From an uncultured Bacilli bacterium (GTDB lineage Bacteria > Bacillota_I > Bacilli_A > RF39 > UBA660), in assembly GCA_947588935.1 (NCBI GenBank), contig CANQAU010000005.1:1-32583 (forward strand): a stretch of DNA of 32,583 bases, written 5' to 3'. Shown in pieces: positions 1-9,655 of this stretch; position 1 is the stretch's first letter, and each line of letters opens with the position of its first letter. A model generated the notes under the pieces. That model was not told where the DNA came from and ran no database searches. It saw only the letters and a list, made by a program, of their open reading frames with translations. The position numbers and the translations under genes are program-made.

Positions 1-206
1 TCTTGTTTGATATAGGCTACAATGGTTAATTCTTTTTCTAACGTTTTGGTTACTTCTTTTACGTTATAAGATAAAATGATGGCAACAGCTACTAAAATTA
101 AAGTAATGGTTGAACAAGTGATAGCGGCCATACTTAAGCTAAAATTACGTCCTACACTTTTAAAGGAGTCACGGACGCTTCTAGTTAGAATTCTTAATGC
201 TCTCAT
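1..206 (-). CDS. ftsX: FtsX cell-division permease, N-terminal part, truncated by window edge
   Basis: Reverse-strand translation from ATG at 206: MRALRILTRSVRDSFKSVGRNFSLSMAAITCSTITLILVAVAIILSYNVKEVTKTLEKELTIVAYIKQ; overlaps the end of ftsE, the usual ftsEX arrangement. Confidence 0.88.
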   Translation of the reverse strand, partial: MRALRILTRSVRDSFKSVGRNFSLSMAAITCSTITLILVAVAIILSYNVKEVTKTLEKELTIVAYIKQ

Positions 207-903
207 GCGCTTTATAACTTCCTTTCAAATGATCTGCGGCTAACACTCCATTTTCGATGACCAGTACTCTTTTTTTCATTCGATTGACAATTTCTTTATC
301 ATGTGTTGCCATAATGATTGTTGTTCCAAGTTCTTTATTGATCTTTTCTAATATTTTCATAATTTCTTTTGATGTGTCTGGATCTAGATTTCCAGTTGGT
401 TCATCACAAATCAATAATTTAGGATTGTTGACAATTGCTCGGGCGATGGCTACACGTTGTTGTTCTCCTCCTGATAATTGATTTGGAAAACTTCTCGTTT
501 TTTCTTTTAATCCAACGTTTTCAATGGCTTTCATCACTTTTGGACGAATTTCTTTGGCTTCCATTCCTAAGGCTTCTAATGCAAATGCTACATTTTCATA
601 CACCGTTAATTTTGGAAGTAATTTAAAGTCTTGGAAAACAACTCCCAATTTTCTACGTAATTTATATACTTTGGAGTTTCTTAGTCTGGCAACATTAATT
701 CCTCCAACAATAACGTCTCCTTTGGTTGGCTTTTCTTCTCGATAAAGCATTTTAATAAATGTTGATTTTCCACTTCCGGTTGATCCGATTACGAATACAA
801 ATTCTCCTTTATCGATGGTTACATTTAAATCCGCTATGGCAGTTGTTCCATTTTTATATACTTTGTAACAATTACTTACTTGGATTAATTTCAATTTTAC
901 CAC
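181..903 (-). CDS. ftsE: Cell-division ATP-binding protein FtsE
   Basis: ABC ATPase: Walker A GSTGSGKST, LSGGEQQR signature, LLICDEPTGNLDP; followed by ftsX. Confidence 0.95.
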   Translation of the reverse strand: MVKLKLIQVSNCYKVYKNGTTAIADLNVTIDKGEFVFVIGSTGSGKSTFIKMLYREEKPTKGDVIVGGINVARLRNSKVYKLRRKLGVVFQDFKLLPKLTVYENVAFALEALGMEAKEIRPKVMKAIENVGLKEKTRSFPNQLSGGEQQRVAIARAIVNNPKLLICDEPTGNLDPDTSKEIMKILEKINKELGTTIIMATHDKEIVNRMKKRVLVIENGVLAADHLKGSYKAHESIKNSN

Positions 904-934
904 CTCGTATTGTATCCATTATATCAGAAAAAGC

Positions 935-1840
935 TTAGGAGTTAAATGGTAAATTTGCCCTACTTACGCCACCGCGAACCTCGTAACAATCATTGATTAC
1001 AAAAAAGGCAGTTGGATCTATTGCTAATACAGTTTCTTTAAAGTAATAATAGTCGTTGGTGGGTACTACACACATTAATAGATAGCCACTTTCTTCACGA
1101 TATCCTCCTTTGGTATCTAACATGGTGACACCACTTTTAAAATCATTAATGATAAAATCGCGAACCGCTTTTGTCTCTTTGGTATAAATAAAAAATAGTT
1201 TACTACTAGAGATACCAATTAAGATTCGATCTATGATGACGCTATTTAAAACAAGAATAATAATGGAATAAATCATTTTATTTAAACCAAATGTAAATCC
1301 ACCTAAGATGATTATGATGCTATTAATGTATAAAACGCTTTTTCCTTCTGGAATTTGTGCGTATTTATTGACAATTTTCATTAAAATATCGCTTCCACCC
1401 GTTGTAAATCCTACTTTGTATATGATGCCATTGGCTACTCCGTATAATAAACCGGTGATTAATACAAGTACTAAAAAACTATCAAATACTAGATAAATGC
1501 GCAAAAAGTTTGCAAGAGGTACGGTTGCAGAAACCATGAGGGGATATAAAATGCTTCCTAAAATGGTATTGGTTGTTTCTTCTTTTCCTAGAAATATAAA
1601 ACTAATCACGATTAAAATAATGCTTGTTAAATACAAAAATAATTGTGGATTTAGTCCTGTTAATTTATGAATAATGATAGCGAGTCCACTTGTTCCGCCC
1701 GTTACTAAATCATTGGGTAAGAAAAACACATTATATACAAGCGCTAGTAGTGTTACACCGCTTAGTAAAAACATAAAACGTAAAAGAAAGTTTTTGCGAT
1801 TGACGAGTTCTTTTATTTTTTTAATATCGATAAAGTCCAT
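935..1840 (-). CDS. YitT family membrane protein (YitT/DUF161 + DUF2179)
   Basis: Polytopic protein with LVTGGTSGLAIII and FTTGGSDILMKI motifs and C-terminal DUF2179-like region; start placed at MDFIDIKK (1840) after an AAGGATG SD, shorter than the listed ORF. Confidence 0.85.
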   Translation of the reverse strand: MDFIDIKKIKELVNRKNFLLRFMFLLSGVTLLALVYNVFFLPNDLVTGGTSGLAIIIHKLTGLNPQLFLYLTSIILIVISFIFLGKEETTNTILGSILYPLMVSATVPLANFLRIYLVFDSFLVLVLITGLLYGVANGIIYKVGFTTGGSDILMKIVNKYAQIPEGKSVLYINSIIIILGGFTFGLNKMIYSIIILVLNSVIIDRILIGISSSKLFFIYTKETKAVRDFIINDFKSGVTMLDTKGGYREESGYLLMCVVPTNDYYYFKETVLAIDPTAFFVINDCYEVRGGVSRANLPFNS

Positions 1841-1936
1841 ACGATCATCCTTATGATTATTATACTGTACGTTTTTTTTAAAATCAATCGCATAAAAAAA
1901 TACCGAACGTATATAATTTAGCAGAGGTGAAAATTG

Positions 1937-2299
1937 ATGAACGGTAGTTTTTATCAAAATCCAACTTTTCCAAATGCCCAGTCTTCGAATTCAACTCCGA
2001 TTACACCACCTGGGAACATTAGTTTTCAGTCGCAAATGCCTTTGGAACAGAGTTTGATTGAAAATATTCTGCGATTAAATAAAGGCAAAAAAGTGAAAGC
2101 CTATGTTTCTTATCCAGATTCGAATGAATGGCGAGATAAAATCTATGAGGGAATTATTGAAGAGGCAGGAAGAGATCATTTAATTATTCGCGATTTAAAG
2201 ACCAATATTTGGTATTTAATCCGAATGCTTTATTTGAATTATGTGGAATTTGAAGAAGCGATTGATTATAATCCGGATTATTCCGATACTTTTGATTAA
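1937..2299 (+). CDS. gerQ: GerQ-like spore coat protein
   Basis: Low-complexity N-terminus followed by SLIENILRLNKGKKVKAYVSYPDSNEWRDKIYEGIIEEAGRDHLIIRDLKTNIWYLIRMLYLNYVEFEE, matching the GerQ/YwdL core; SD AGAGGTGA upstream. Confidence 0.85.
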   Translation: MNGSFYQNPTFPNAQSSNSTPITPPGNISFQSQMPLEQSLIENILRLNKGKKVKAYVSYPDSNEWRDKIYEGIIEEAGRDHLIIRDLKTNIWYLIRMLYLNYVEFEEAIDYNPDYSDTFD

Positions 2300-2324
2300 A
2301 AACAACTTTTGGGTTGTTTTTTTA
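2298..2324 (+). terminator. Rho-independent terminator after gerQ-like gene
   Basis: AAAACAAC-TTTTGG-GTTGTTTTTTT directly after the stop codon. Confidence 0.8.
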
Positions 2325-2819
2325 TATGTATTCTTTTAGATAAGGAATTTCTTCTTTTAGGGTTGTTGGTTTTCCATGTCCTGGATAGATTTTTATTTCT
2401 GGTGGATACGTCATGATTTTCTTGATGCTTTCTTTCATTTTTTGAAAATCACTGCCGGGTAAGTCGCATCTTCCAATCGTATGATAAAAGAGAAAATCTC
2501 CGGAAAAGAGAATTTTTTCTTCTGCAAAATAAAAACTGATACAATCTTCTTGATGTCCAGGGGTAGTGATGATTTCATACGGAAAGCCTTCTATCTTTTG
2601 ATTATGTTTTTGATGGTATATGTTTTCTAATGTTTCTAGTGCTCCGATGTGATCAAAATGATGATGGGTAACGAGTATTCCTACCACGTTTTTTCCTTGA
2701 CATTGTTTTACTATTTTCGAAGATTCATCCCCCGGATCTATAATGATGGTTTGTTGATTTTTGGTTACAATATAACAATTTGTTCTTAGTTCTCCCACTT
2801 GGCAAGTTTCGATTTGCAT
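2322..2819 (-). CDS. MBL-fold metallo-hydrolase (glyoxalase II-like)
   Basis: THHHFDHIGA metal-binding motif, TPGHQEDCISF, GDFLF, YPGHGKPT. Confidence 0.85.
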   Translation of the reverse strand: MQIETCQVGELRTNCYIVTKNQQTIIIDPGDESSKIVKQCQGKNVVGILVTHHHFDHIGALETLENIYHQKHNQKIEGFPYEIITTPGHQEDCISFYFAEEKILFSGDFLFYHTIGRCDLPGSDFQKMKESIKKIMTYPPEIKIYPGHGKPTTLKEEIPYLKEYI

Positions 2820-2897
2820 TTTATCACCTATTTTCTTTTATCATCTTATCATATTTCTATTTTTATGTTACAATGATTTTAGAATAAGGTGTTGGTT

Positions 2898-3443
2898 ATG
2901 GATTTATTATACATTTTTCTCATTCTTGTTTTTTTCATCTCTTTATTCATTATGTGCTATGTGACTTATTATAATCGTTTACAGGATGCGAAAACACGAA
3001 TTGAACAAGCAGAAGGAATTATTGATGAAACTTTGCGTGCTCGTTATGATTTGGTTGTGCGAATGAGTGATTTGGTGAAAACCAATTTAAAAGAAAAAAA
3101 GGACTATTTTAAAGAATATGTGCAGTTAAAAAATGAAAAGATTAGTAATTTTGATATGGATCGAAAATTAAAAGAAGCGATTGGAATGATTTATAATTTG
3201 CGAAATGATTATCCAGAATTACAAAAAAATGCAGATGTTAAGGAAATCATTACTGAAATTAAAGCTACTAATGAGAAAATGACAGCGACGATTGCTTATT
3301 ATAACCGGTATACTAGTGAATTGAATGCTTTGATACGGAAGTTTCCATCTAATCTTATTTCCAAAATTCATCATTTTGAGATTTTGCCATTTTTTGATAA
3401 AAAGGATATGCAAGATGATGATATTTTAGATTTTAAATTATAA
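2898..3443 (+). CDS. LemA family protein
   Basis: N-terminal TM then YYNRLQDAKTRIEQAEGIIDETLRARYDLVVRMSDLVK and YYNRYTSELNALIRKFPSNLI; ATG at 2898 with AAGGTG SD. Confidence 0.8.
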   Translation: MDLLYIFLILVFFISLFIMCYVTYYNRLQDAKTRIEQAEGIIDETLRARYDLVVRMSDLVKTNLKEKKDYFKEYVQLKNEKISNFDMDRKLKEAIGMIYNLRNDYPELQKNADVKEIITEIKATNEKMTATIAYYNRYTSELNALIRKFPSNLISKIHHFEILPFFDKKDMQDDDILDFKL

Positions 3444-3471
3444 AAAAACAAGAAATTATCTTGTCTTTTTT
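3442..3471. terminator. Bidirectional terminator between convergent lemA-like and ung
   Basis: AAAAAAACAAGA-AATTA-TCTTGTCTTTTTTG, A- and T-tracts on both sides. Confidence 0.75.
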
Positions 3472-4145
3472 GTTTCGTTTAAATCCCAATTGATTGGTTC
3501 GATATTGTTTTTCTTTAAAAATTCATTGGTTTTCGAGAATGGTTTGCTTCCAAAGAAGCCATAATTTGCAGAAAAGGGACTTGGATGGGCACTCATGATT
3601 ACATAATGTTTGGGATTCGTTATTAACTCTTTTTTGGCTTTGGCAAAATTTCCCCAAAGGATAAAGACTACGGGTTGTTCTTTTTCATTTAAAAGCCTGA
3701 TAATGTAATCTGTCAATCTTTCCCACCCAATATTTCGATGGGAAGCGGGAGTATCTTTGATTACAGTTAATACGGCATTTAATAACAAAACCCCTTGACG
3801 CGCCCAACCGGTTAAATCTCCGCTCGTTCGAATGGGAATGTTTAAATCACTTTGAAGTTCTTTGTATATGTTTTGCAAAGATGGTGGCACTTTGATTCCT
3901 TCTTGTACAGAGAAAGATAAGCCATGCGCTTCGTGTTCTCCATGATAAGGATCTTGTCCGACGATTACTACTTTGACATCTTTGTAAGGAGTTAATTTTA
4001 AGGCATTAAAAATATAGTCTTTTGGTGGATAAATGGTTTTGTTTTTATATTCCTCTTCTATAATGTGCCAAAACTTTTGATACCCCGGACTTTCCCATAT
4101 GATACTTAGTTTTTCATCCCAGTCGTTTCCAATAAAATTTTTCAT
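3456..4145 (-). CDS. ung: Uracil-DNA glycosylase
   Basis: KVVIVGQDPYHGEHEAHGLSFSV, LLLNAVLTV, SAHPSPFSANYGFFGSKPFSKTNEFL. Confidence 0.97.
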   Translation of the reverse strand: MKNFIGNDWDEKLSIIWESPGYQKFWHIIEEEYKNKTIYPPKDYIFNALKLTPYKDVKVVIVGQDPYHGEHEAHGLSFSVQEGIKVPPSLQNIYKELQSDLNIPIRTSGDLTGWARQGVLLLNAVLTVIKDTPASHRNIGWERLTDYIIRLLNEKEQPVVFILWGNFAKAKKELITNPKHYVIMSAHPSPFSANYGFFGSKPFSKTNEFLKKNNIEPINWDLNETKKTR

Positions 4146-4156
4146 TCACTTCCTCC

Positions 4157-4594
4157 TTACTTATGGTAAGTTTCATGATTTCTTATTTTAAATGAACGAT
4201 ATATCTGCTCTAATAAAATTCCTCTAAAAAGTCCATGTGGAAAGGTAAAGTTCGAAAATGATATATCTTCTTTTTTCTGAGCTATTATCTCTTTTGGTAG
4301 ACCGTTTGATCCGCCGATGATAAATGTAAGGTTATTGGTATGTAAAAACAATTCTTCCATGTGTGCCGCAAAATCTTCACTACTATATGATCTTCCTTGA
4401 ATTTCTAGAGTAATGATATAATCTTTTGGGTTTATTACACGGAGAAGATTTTCTTTTTCTTTTTCAATGGATTCATCGTCTTTTACTTCGATGATTTCGA
4501 TCTTATGATATTTGGAAATTCTTTTTTTATAGTCTTCAATTAATTCATTTAAATATTTTTCTTTGATTTTTCCAACACAAATTATTTTAATCAT
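4157..4594 (-). CDS. rlmH: 23S rRNA (pseudouridine1915-N3)-methyltransferase RlmH
   Basis: FIIGGSNGLPKEI, FSNFTFPHGLFRGILLEQIYRSFKIRNHETYHK C-terminus. Confidence 0.95.
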   Translation of the reverse strand: MIKIICVGKIKEKYLNELIEDYKKRISKYHKIEIIEVKDDESIEKEKENLLRVINPKDYIITLEIQGRSYSSEDFAAHMEELFLHTNNLTFIIGGSNGLPKEIIAQKKEDISFSNFTFPHGLFRGILLEQIYRSFKIRNHETYHK

Positions 4595-5351
4595 TTGTCA
4601 CCTTTGTAATTTCATCTTGCTTGGCACAGGTGATATTTGTAAATTCAATATTGTAGTCTTGAAATGTTTGATGAATCATTTCCAAGGCTTTTTCTTCGGT
4701 ATTATTTTTATGGGAAAGATGCATTAAAATGATTTTTTTTGTTTGATCTCCAATTAATTTCGTTAAGTAGAAACTGGCATCTTTATTTGATAAATGGCCG
4801 CTTGTTCCGAGTACCCTGGTTTTTAGCCATTTGGGATAAGGACCATTCATTAACATTCCCACATCATGATTGCTTTCAAATAAATAATAATTTTTATTTT
4901 TTAATATTTGAAAATATTTGCGATTTAAATAGCCCGTATCTGTTAAATAAACTAAAGACTCCCCTTTTTCTTCGAGGACAAAATTTCTGGAGTCACTGAC
5001 ATCGTGAGATGTGCGAATGGATGTTATTTTTAAATTATCCAGCATAATGTCATCTTCGTAAATGATGATGTTATCATATTTTTCTAAGTTAGGTAAATCG
5101 AAAAACATTTTTTGAGTCATGAAGATTTTGGGATGATATTTTTTGACGAAGCGCTCGAGGGCAGCGACATGGTCATTATGGGTATGACTGATAATGATGG
5201 TATCAATTTCTTCTGGTTTTTCTTCAATTTCTTTTAGTTTATCGGTGATGTATTTTACATTTTTACCAATGTCAATTAATATTTTATGATTTTCCGTGGC
5301 TAGGAATGTAGAGTTTCCTTCTGAACCACTTGCTAAGACACATATTTTCAT
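4587..5351 (-). CDS. walJ: MBL-fold hydrolase, WalJ/YycJ-like
   Basis: MKICVLASGSEGNSTFLAT, ISHTHNDHVAALE, LTDTGYL, LMHLSHKNNTEEKA; ATGA overlap with upstream M23 gene supports start at 5351. Confidence 0.85.
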   Translation of the reverse strand: MKICVLASGSEGNSTFLATENHKILIDIGKNVKYITDKLKEIEEKPEEIDTIIISHTHNDHVAALERFVKKYHPKIFMTQKMFFDLPNLEKYDNIIIYEDDIMLDNLKITSIRTSHDVSDSRNFVLEEKGESLVYLTDTGYLNRKYFQILKNKNYYLFESNHDVGMLMNGPYPKWLKTRVLGTSGHLSNKDASFYLTKLIGDQTKKIILMHLSHKNNTEEKALEMIHQTFQDYNIEFTNITCAKQDEITKVTND

Positions 5352-6868
5352 TGGAACAGACTCCATGGACTAAACCAACTGAACCCAGAGGAATTTGGTA
5401 GACCATAAGATGCACTAAAGTGAAGGTGCGTACCGTCTGATGATCCACTACTTCCCATGCTACCAATGATTTGTCCTCTTCCGACGCTTTGTCCTACTGA
5501 TACTAACATATCTTGGGTCATGTGACCATATAATGTGTATACATTATTGGCATGGCGAATAATCACATAATTTCCATAACCTGCACCACAACGCGATCCA
5601 ATATATCCGATGTTGGCACAGTTGTTATTTACATCTACTACCGTTCCGGCTTTGGATGCGTAAATTGGCGAACCAAATCCTGTACCCGAAATATCGAGTC
5701 CATAATGGAATGATCCCCAACGCCATTCATAATTTGTTGTAATAACATATGGACGATTCGTCGGCCAACCAAATTCTTTTCCATTATCTACATAATTTCC
5801 TGTATTGTTCGTATATTTTCTACCAACGGTTGTAATTTCATCGACTACTTCCCGCAATGTTACAGAACTAATCACTACGGCACCTTGGTTTCTTTCCCCA
5901 TTCGTCGTTCGAACCTCTTGGGTTGTTCTTACTATACCGGTTACGCCAGCTTGTGTTATTTCGCTATAAGACGAAGGTTTGTTTTTATCTACTTCTTCTT
6001 TCTTTTCATAAATCTGTTCGGTATCTTCCACTACATGTAATTCTTGAATTAATGTTAAGACGGGATCGATTAAGTCTACAGATACTTCTTGTCCGATGGC
6101 TAAAAGACTGTCTTCACTTTTAAATTGTTGATTGGCAATTAGAAATTCTCGAGTATTTAATTTATTATCTTCTGCTATACTCTTGATTGTATCTCCTTTT
6201 TTTACAGTATAATTGTTAGAAGTCTTGTCTTTTCCAAATAATAAATATCTTCCTAATTCGTCTGCATCGGTGTATATTTTTTCGTTGACGCTGATGTTTG
6301 ATTCTTTAATGGTGATGGTTTCGTCAAAATACATGTGTTCAATAATGGTTCCTACGGTTGTAATTTCTTCTTGCGTATTATTAATGTAATTTTTATAATC
6401 TTTTTCATCGACAAAAACAGTGATTAATGTTTCTAAGGCTTGTTTAAATATCTCTTGATTTAACACGTAAATGTATTCTTTTTTCTCTTCTGTTTCTTCG
6501 GTTTTGGGAGTCGTAATCGTTACGGTATATCCTTTGATTGTAAAATCGCCTTTTTCTTTTACACGATTATAAATATCTTTGGCAGTGGTGATGGTTTCGT
6601 CATAAGTTTTGTATTTTACAATTTCAAATCCATTTGGAGGATAAACGCTGTCCACTCCATATAAATTTTTGATATCGGTTTGTTCCTCGTTTATCATGTT
6701 TAATAATTCATTTTGATCTGTAATTAACCCTAAGCTTTGTCCATCAAGATATACGCGATATACTTCTTTTGAATGGTCTTTTAAATGGGCATTGAAACCC
6801 GTTAATACAAGAACTGCAATGACTATGATGGTCATTGTCATGGTTATTATCTTTTGCTTTGTGTTCAT
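5348..6868 (-). CDS. M23 family peptidoglycan endopeptidase with LysM and G5-like regions
   Basis: N-terminal TM; YTVKKGDTIKSIAEDNKLNTREFLIANQ (LysM); VVEDTEQIYEKKEEVDKNKPSSYSEITQAGVTGI (G5-like); HYGLDISGTGFGSPIYASKAGTVV ... THLHFSASYG (M23). Confidence 0.9.
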   Translation of the reverse strand: MNTKQKIITMTMTIIVIAVLVLTGFNAHLKDHSKEVYRVYLDGQSLGLITDQNELLNMINEEQTDIKNLYGVDSVYPPNGFEIVKYKTYDETITTAKDIYNRVKEKGDFTIKGYTVTITTPKTEETEEKKEYIYVLNQEIFKQALETLITVFVDEKDYKNYINNTQEEITTVGTIIEHMYFDETITIKESNISVNEKIYTDADELGRYLLFGKDKTSNNYTVKKGDTIKSIAEDNKLNTREFLIANQQFKSEDSLLAIGQEVSVDLIDPVLTLIQELHVVEDTEQIYEKKEEVDKNKPSSYSEITQAGVTGIVRTTQEVRTTNGERNQGAVVISSVTLREVVDEITTVGRKYTNNTGNYVDNGKEFGWPTNRPYVITTNYEWRWGSFHYGLDISGTGFGSPIYASKAGTVVDVNNNCANIGYIGSRCGAGYGNYVIIRHANNVYTLYGHMTQDMLVSVGQSVGRGQIIGSMGSSGSSDGTHLHFSASYGLPNSSGFSWFSPWSLFQ

Positions 6869-6874
6869 AACCCC

Positions 6875-8224
6875 TTAAAATCCTTCCTCTTCTGTTTTTA
6901 AATAATTTTTAAAACTACTTTTGTCTAATTCAAATAGTAATTGATATAGTCCTGTTCCACCACGACGATGCTTTGCAATGATTAAGTCTGTTGGAACAAT
7001 ATTTTGTTTATTCTCGGCAGTTTTATTTTCGTAATAGTCTTGACGATTAATGAATAATACTAAGTCTGCATCCTGTTCGATTGAACCTGATTCACGCAAG
7101 TCTGCTAAACGAGGCTGATTGGATTCTCTTCGTTCTGCATTACGTGAAAGTTGTGCTAATGCAATCACTGGTACTTTTAATTCCATGGCCATCGTTTTAA
7201 AGGATCTTGATATCTCGGATACTTCTACTTGTCTTGATTCAGGTCTTCCGCCCGTTGTTACTAACTGTAAGTAATCGATTACTACTAATCCTAATCCTTT
7301 TTCGGTGGCGGCTAGACGGCGGCATTTGGCACGAATTTCTGGAGCGGTAATTCCGGCGTTATCTTCAATATAAATATTAGTTTCCGCTAGTTCACTTAGG
7401 GCTTCGTTGTAACGTTTCCAATCATTGTGTCCTAACATACCGGTTTTTAATTTGTCTCCTTCGATTTGACCAACTGAACTAATCATTCGGTTGACTAATT
7501 GCTCTGCAGACATTTCTAGGTTAAAAATGGCAATGGCTTTATCCGTACTAAAAGCGGCGTTACATGCAATATTTAGTGCAAAAGCAGTTTTTCCCATACC
7601 TGGTCTAGCTGCAAGAATGATTAATTCTCCTTCATGTAATCCTGAAGTCGCTTTATCTAAATCGAAAAAACCGGTCGTTAATCCTGTAATGGCACTTTTG
7701 TTTTTCGCCAGAATTTCCAAATTTTCTTGTGCTTGACGAAGCGCTACGCTAATGGGAACTAACTCGCTTGTTTTTCTGGTTTTGATTACGTTTAATATAT
7801 TTTTTTCAGCATTATCTAGCAACTGGGTGATTTCTCGATCTTCTTCATACGAATTGGAAATAATATCGGTTGCGGTATCAATTAATCTTCTTCGCGTTGC
7901 TTTTTCTTTGACGATTTCAATGTAATAATCTAAATTTGCGGTGGTTGCTACGGAATCAATTACTTCACTTAAGTATTCGACTCCTCCAATGGCATTTAAA
8001 TTTTTTTGTTTGTCTAGTTCGTTTGTGACTGTTGTAATATCGATGGGTGTACTTTTTTGATACAAATTTTTTAAAGCATCAAAAATTTTACGATTGGCTT
8101 CACTAAAAAACATGTCCGAAGTTACTTCTTCCACGATTTTTTCCATCGCATAGTCATTTAAGAATGCAACCCCTAATACACTCATTTCTGCTTCTAAATT
8201 TTGTGGTAATTTTCTAGTGGCCAT
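6875..8224 (-). CDS. dnaB: Replicative DNA helicase DnaB
   Basis: LPQNLEAEMSVLG, AARPGMGKTAFALNIA, LVVIDYLQL, FINRQDYY; adjacent to rplI. Confidence 0.97.
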   Translation of the reverse strand: MATRKLPQNLEAEMSVLGVAFLNDYAMEKIVEEVTSDMFFSEANRKIFDALKNLYQKSTPIDITTVTNELDKQKNLNAIGGVEYLSEVIDSVATTANLDYYIEIVKEKATRRRLIDTATDIISNSYEEDREITQLLDNAEKNILNVIKTRKTSELVPISVALRQAQENLEILAKNKSAITGLTTGFFDLDKATSGLHEGELIILAARPGMGKTAFALNIACNAAFSTDKAIAIFNLEMSAEQLVNRMISSVGQIEGDKLKTGMLGHNDWKRYNEALSELAETNIYIEDNAGITAPEIRAKCRRLAATEKGLGLVVIDYLQLVTTGGRPESRQVEVSEISRSFKTMAMELKVPVIALAQLSRNAERRESNQPRLADLRESGSIEQDADLVLFINRQDYYENKTAENKQNIVPTDLIIAKHRRGGTGLYQLLFELDKSSFKNYLKTEEEGF

Positions 8225-8231
8225 ATTTCAC

Positions 8232-8672
8232 CTACTTCTTTAATGTTACTTTTATTTCAAATATAACTTTTTTGTGTAGTTGTATTGTTACATGATGGGT
8301 TCCTAAAGAGTCAATTGCATTATCAATTTTGATGCATTTTTTATCAATCAGATAACCCCTATTTTTTAATTCCTCACTAATTTGTTTTGAGGAAACGTTT
8401 CCAAAAACTTTGTCTTCTTTTCCTGTTTTTACTTTGAAAATTAATTCGATTGTTTTCAATTCTTCAGCTATTTTTTGATATTTTTGGATTTGTTCTTCTT
8501 CTTGCATCCGTCGAGTTTCTAGTTCTTGATTGAGTATTTTTTTGGCAACTTCTGTAACTGGTACTGCTAAGCCATTTTTAATTAAGTAATTATTGGCATA
8601 ACCATCTGAAACATTGATAATTTCATCTTTTTTTCCTTGCTTTTTAACGTCTTGTAGTAGTATTACTTTCAT
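8232..8672 (-). CDS. rplI: 50S ribosomal protein L9
   Basis: [47 protein letters not shown] upstream of ATG at 8672. Confidence 0.95.
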   Translation of the reverse strand: MKVILLQDVKKQGKKDEIINVSDGYANNYLIKNGLAVPVTEVAKKILNQELETRRMQEEEQIQKYQKIAEELKTIELIFKVKTGKEDKVFGNVSSKQISEELKNRGYLIDKKCIKIDNAIDSLGTHHVTIQLHKKVIFEIKVTLKK

Positions 8673-8698
8673 CACTAAAACCTCCATTTGTATTTTTT

Positions 8699-8704
8699 AT
8701 TATA
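8699..8704 (-). promoter_or_regulatory. Putative extended -10 promoter for rplI-dnaB
   Basis: Minus strand TTTGATATAATAAAA contains TGnTATAAT; no convincing -35. Confidence 0.45.
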
Positions 8705-8719
8705 TCAAATTTTCTCTCT

Positions 8720-9586
8720 TCATAAAACCCTGTTTTTTATTGCCTTCGGAAGTTTATCTTCCGTGTATTGTTCGCTTTTTTTGTATTGTTCTGTAATTTC
8801 TGTTACGTAAGTCATATTGAGCTGAAAATTTTTATCTTGGGCGATTTTTTTCCATATTTTTGCTAAGGTTAGATTTTTCTTTTGCATGTATAATTGGCAC
8901 CATAAATCTTGTTCTTCTGGGGTAGCCTTTTGAAAAAATTGATCCATCGTTTTCCGTGGTGAAATGGTTTGAGACATGCGACTTGGTTGGAGCAAATAAT
9001 TGTTTTCATAAATGCGGGTGCCAATATCCGCATAATAGGCAAAATCGTATAGCGGGGAAAGTCTTATGATATTTTCACAGATAAATTCTGTTTGTCGAAT
9101 ATTTAAATCACTATCTCCAAAAAGAATTTGAACTATAAATTTTTGGGTGATTTCTCTTTTTAGTTTTTCTAATACTTCCTTGTTTGAATTTTGAAAATAC
9201 CAATTGATTGCATTTTTTATATCCACAACATTATATAATTCTTGCCATCTTAAATCCATTTGTGAGGATAAGAAAGCCTCATACTTCTTTAATAAATCCC
9301 GCATTTTCATGATGGGTGCACGATTTGGATTATAAGTTTCGGTAATAACACCTGAAGCATCTTCAACTCGAGCAAAATCATAATTTACGTTTGGTATTTG
9401 AAGCGCATTTAAAACATAACTATAAAACACTTCTTTGTATGCTTTATATTCTGATTCTCTTTTAAATAAATAGGGTTTATTTTGATACCAAAACCAAAAG
9501 GCCGCACTTTCTCCATCGTGAGAATTACAGTACTTTATAATCTGGATATTTTTTAACTTTAAAAAGCCATTTTTCCTTTTCACCAT
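8720..9586 (-). CDS. HipA/CtkA-like kinase-fold protein
   Basis: PYLFKRESEYKAYKEVFYSYVLNALQIPNVNYDFARVEDASGVITETYN and FIVQILFGDSDLNIRQTEFICENIIRLSPLYDFAYYADI resemble the HipA-type layout (GD..L.N + L.P.YD). Fold assignment is by motif only. Confidence 0.6.
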   Translation of the reverse strand: MVKRKNGFLKLKNIQIIKYCNSHDGESAAFWFWYQNKPYLFKRESEYKAYKEVFYSYVLNALQIPNVNYDFARVEDASGVITETYNPNRAPIMKMRDLLKKYEAFLSSQMDLRWQELYNVVDIKNAINWYFQNSNKEVLEKLKREITQKFIVQILFGDSDLNIRQTEFICENIIRLSPLYDFAYYADIGTRIYENNYLLQPSRMSQTISPRKTMDQFFQKATPEEQDLWCQLYMQKKNLTLAKIWKKIAQDKNFQLNMTYVTEITEQYKKSEQYTEDKLPKAIKNRVL

Positions 9587-9600
9587 TTATCACGCGTTTT

Positions 9601-9606
9601 ATTGTA
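9601..9606 (-). promoter_or_regulatory. Putative promoter (-10) for HipA-like gene
   Basis: Minus strand TTGCTT-15 nt-TACAAT with TGn extension (TGTTACAAT), just downstream of the rpsR terminator. Confidence 0.4.
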
Positions 9607-9626
9607 ACACGATTTTCTTTTAAGCA

Positions 9627-9655
9627 AAAGAAAAAAACCTTTTCAGGTTTTATTT
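9627..9655 (-). terminator. Rho-independent terminator after rpsR
   Basis: Minus strand AAAACC-TGAA-AAGGTTTTTTTC. Confidence 0.75.

Noticed and set aside
257-745. Plus-strand ORFs of 60-75 aa opposite ftsE (and similar antisense ORFs elsewhere in the track, e.g. 13465..14028, 11360..11791, 9985..10341)
   Set aside because: They lie antisense to clearly conserved genes, lack SD sequences and read as mirror translations of low-GC coding DNA.
1885-1920. Sporulation sigma-factor promoter for the gerQ-like gene
   Set aside because: TATAAT is present but -35/-10 spacing and sequence do not clearly match SigE, SigG or SigK consensus.
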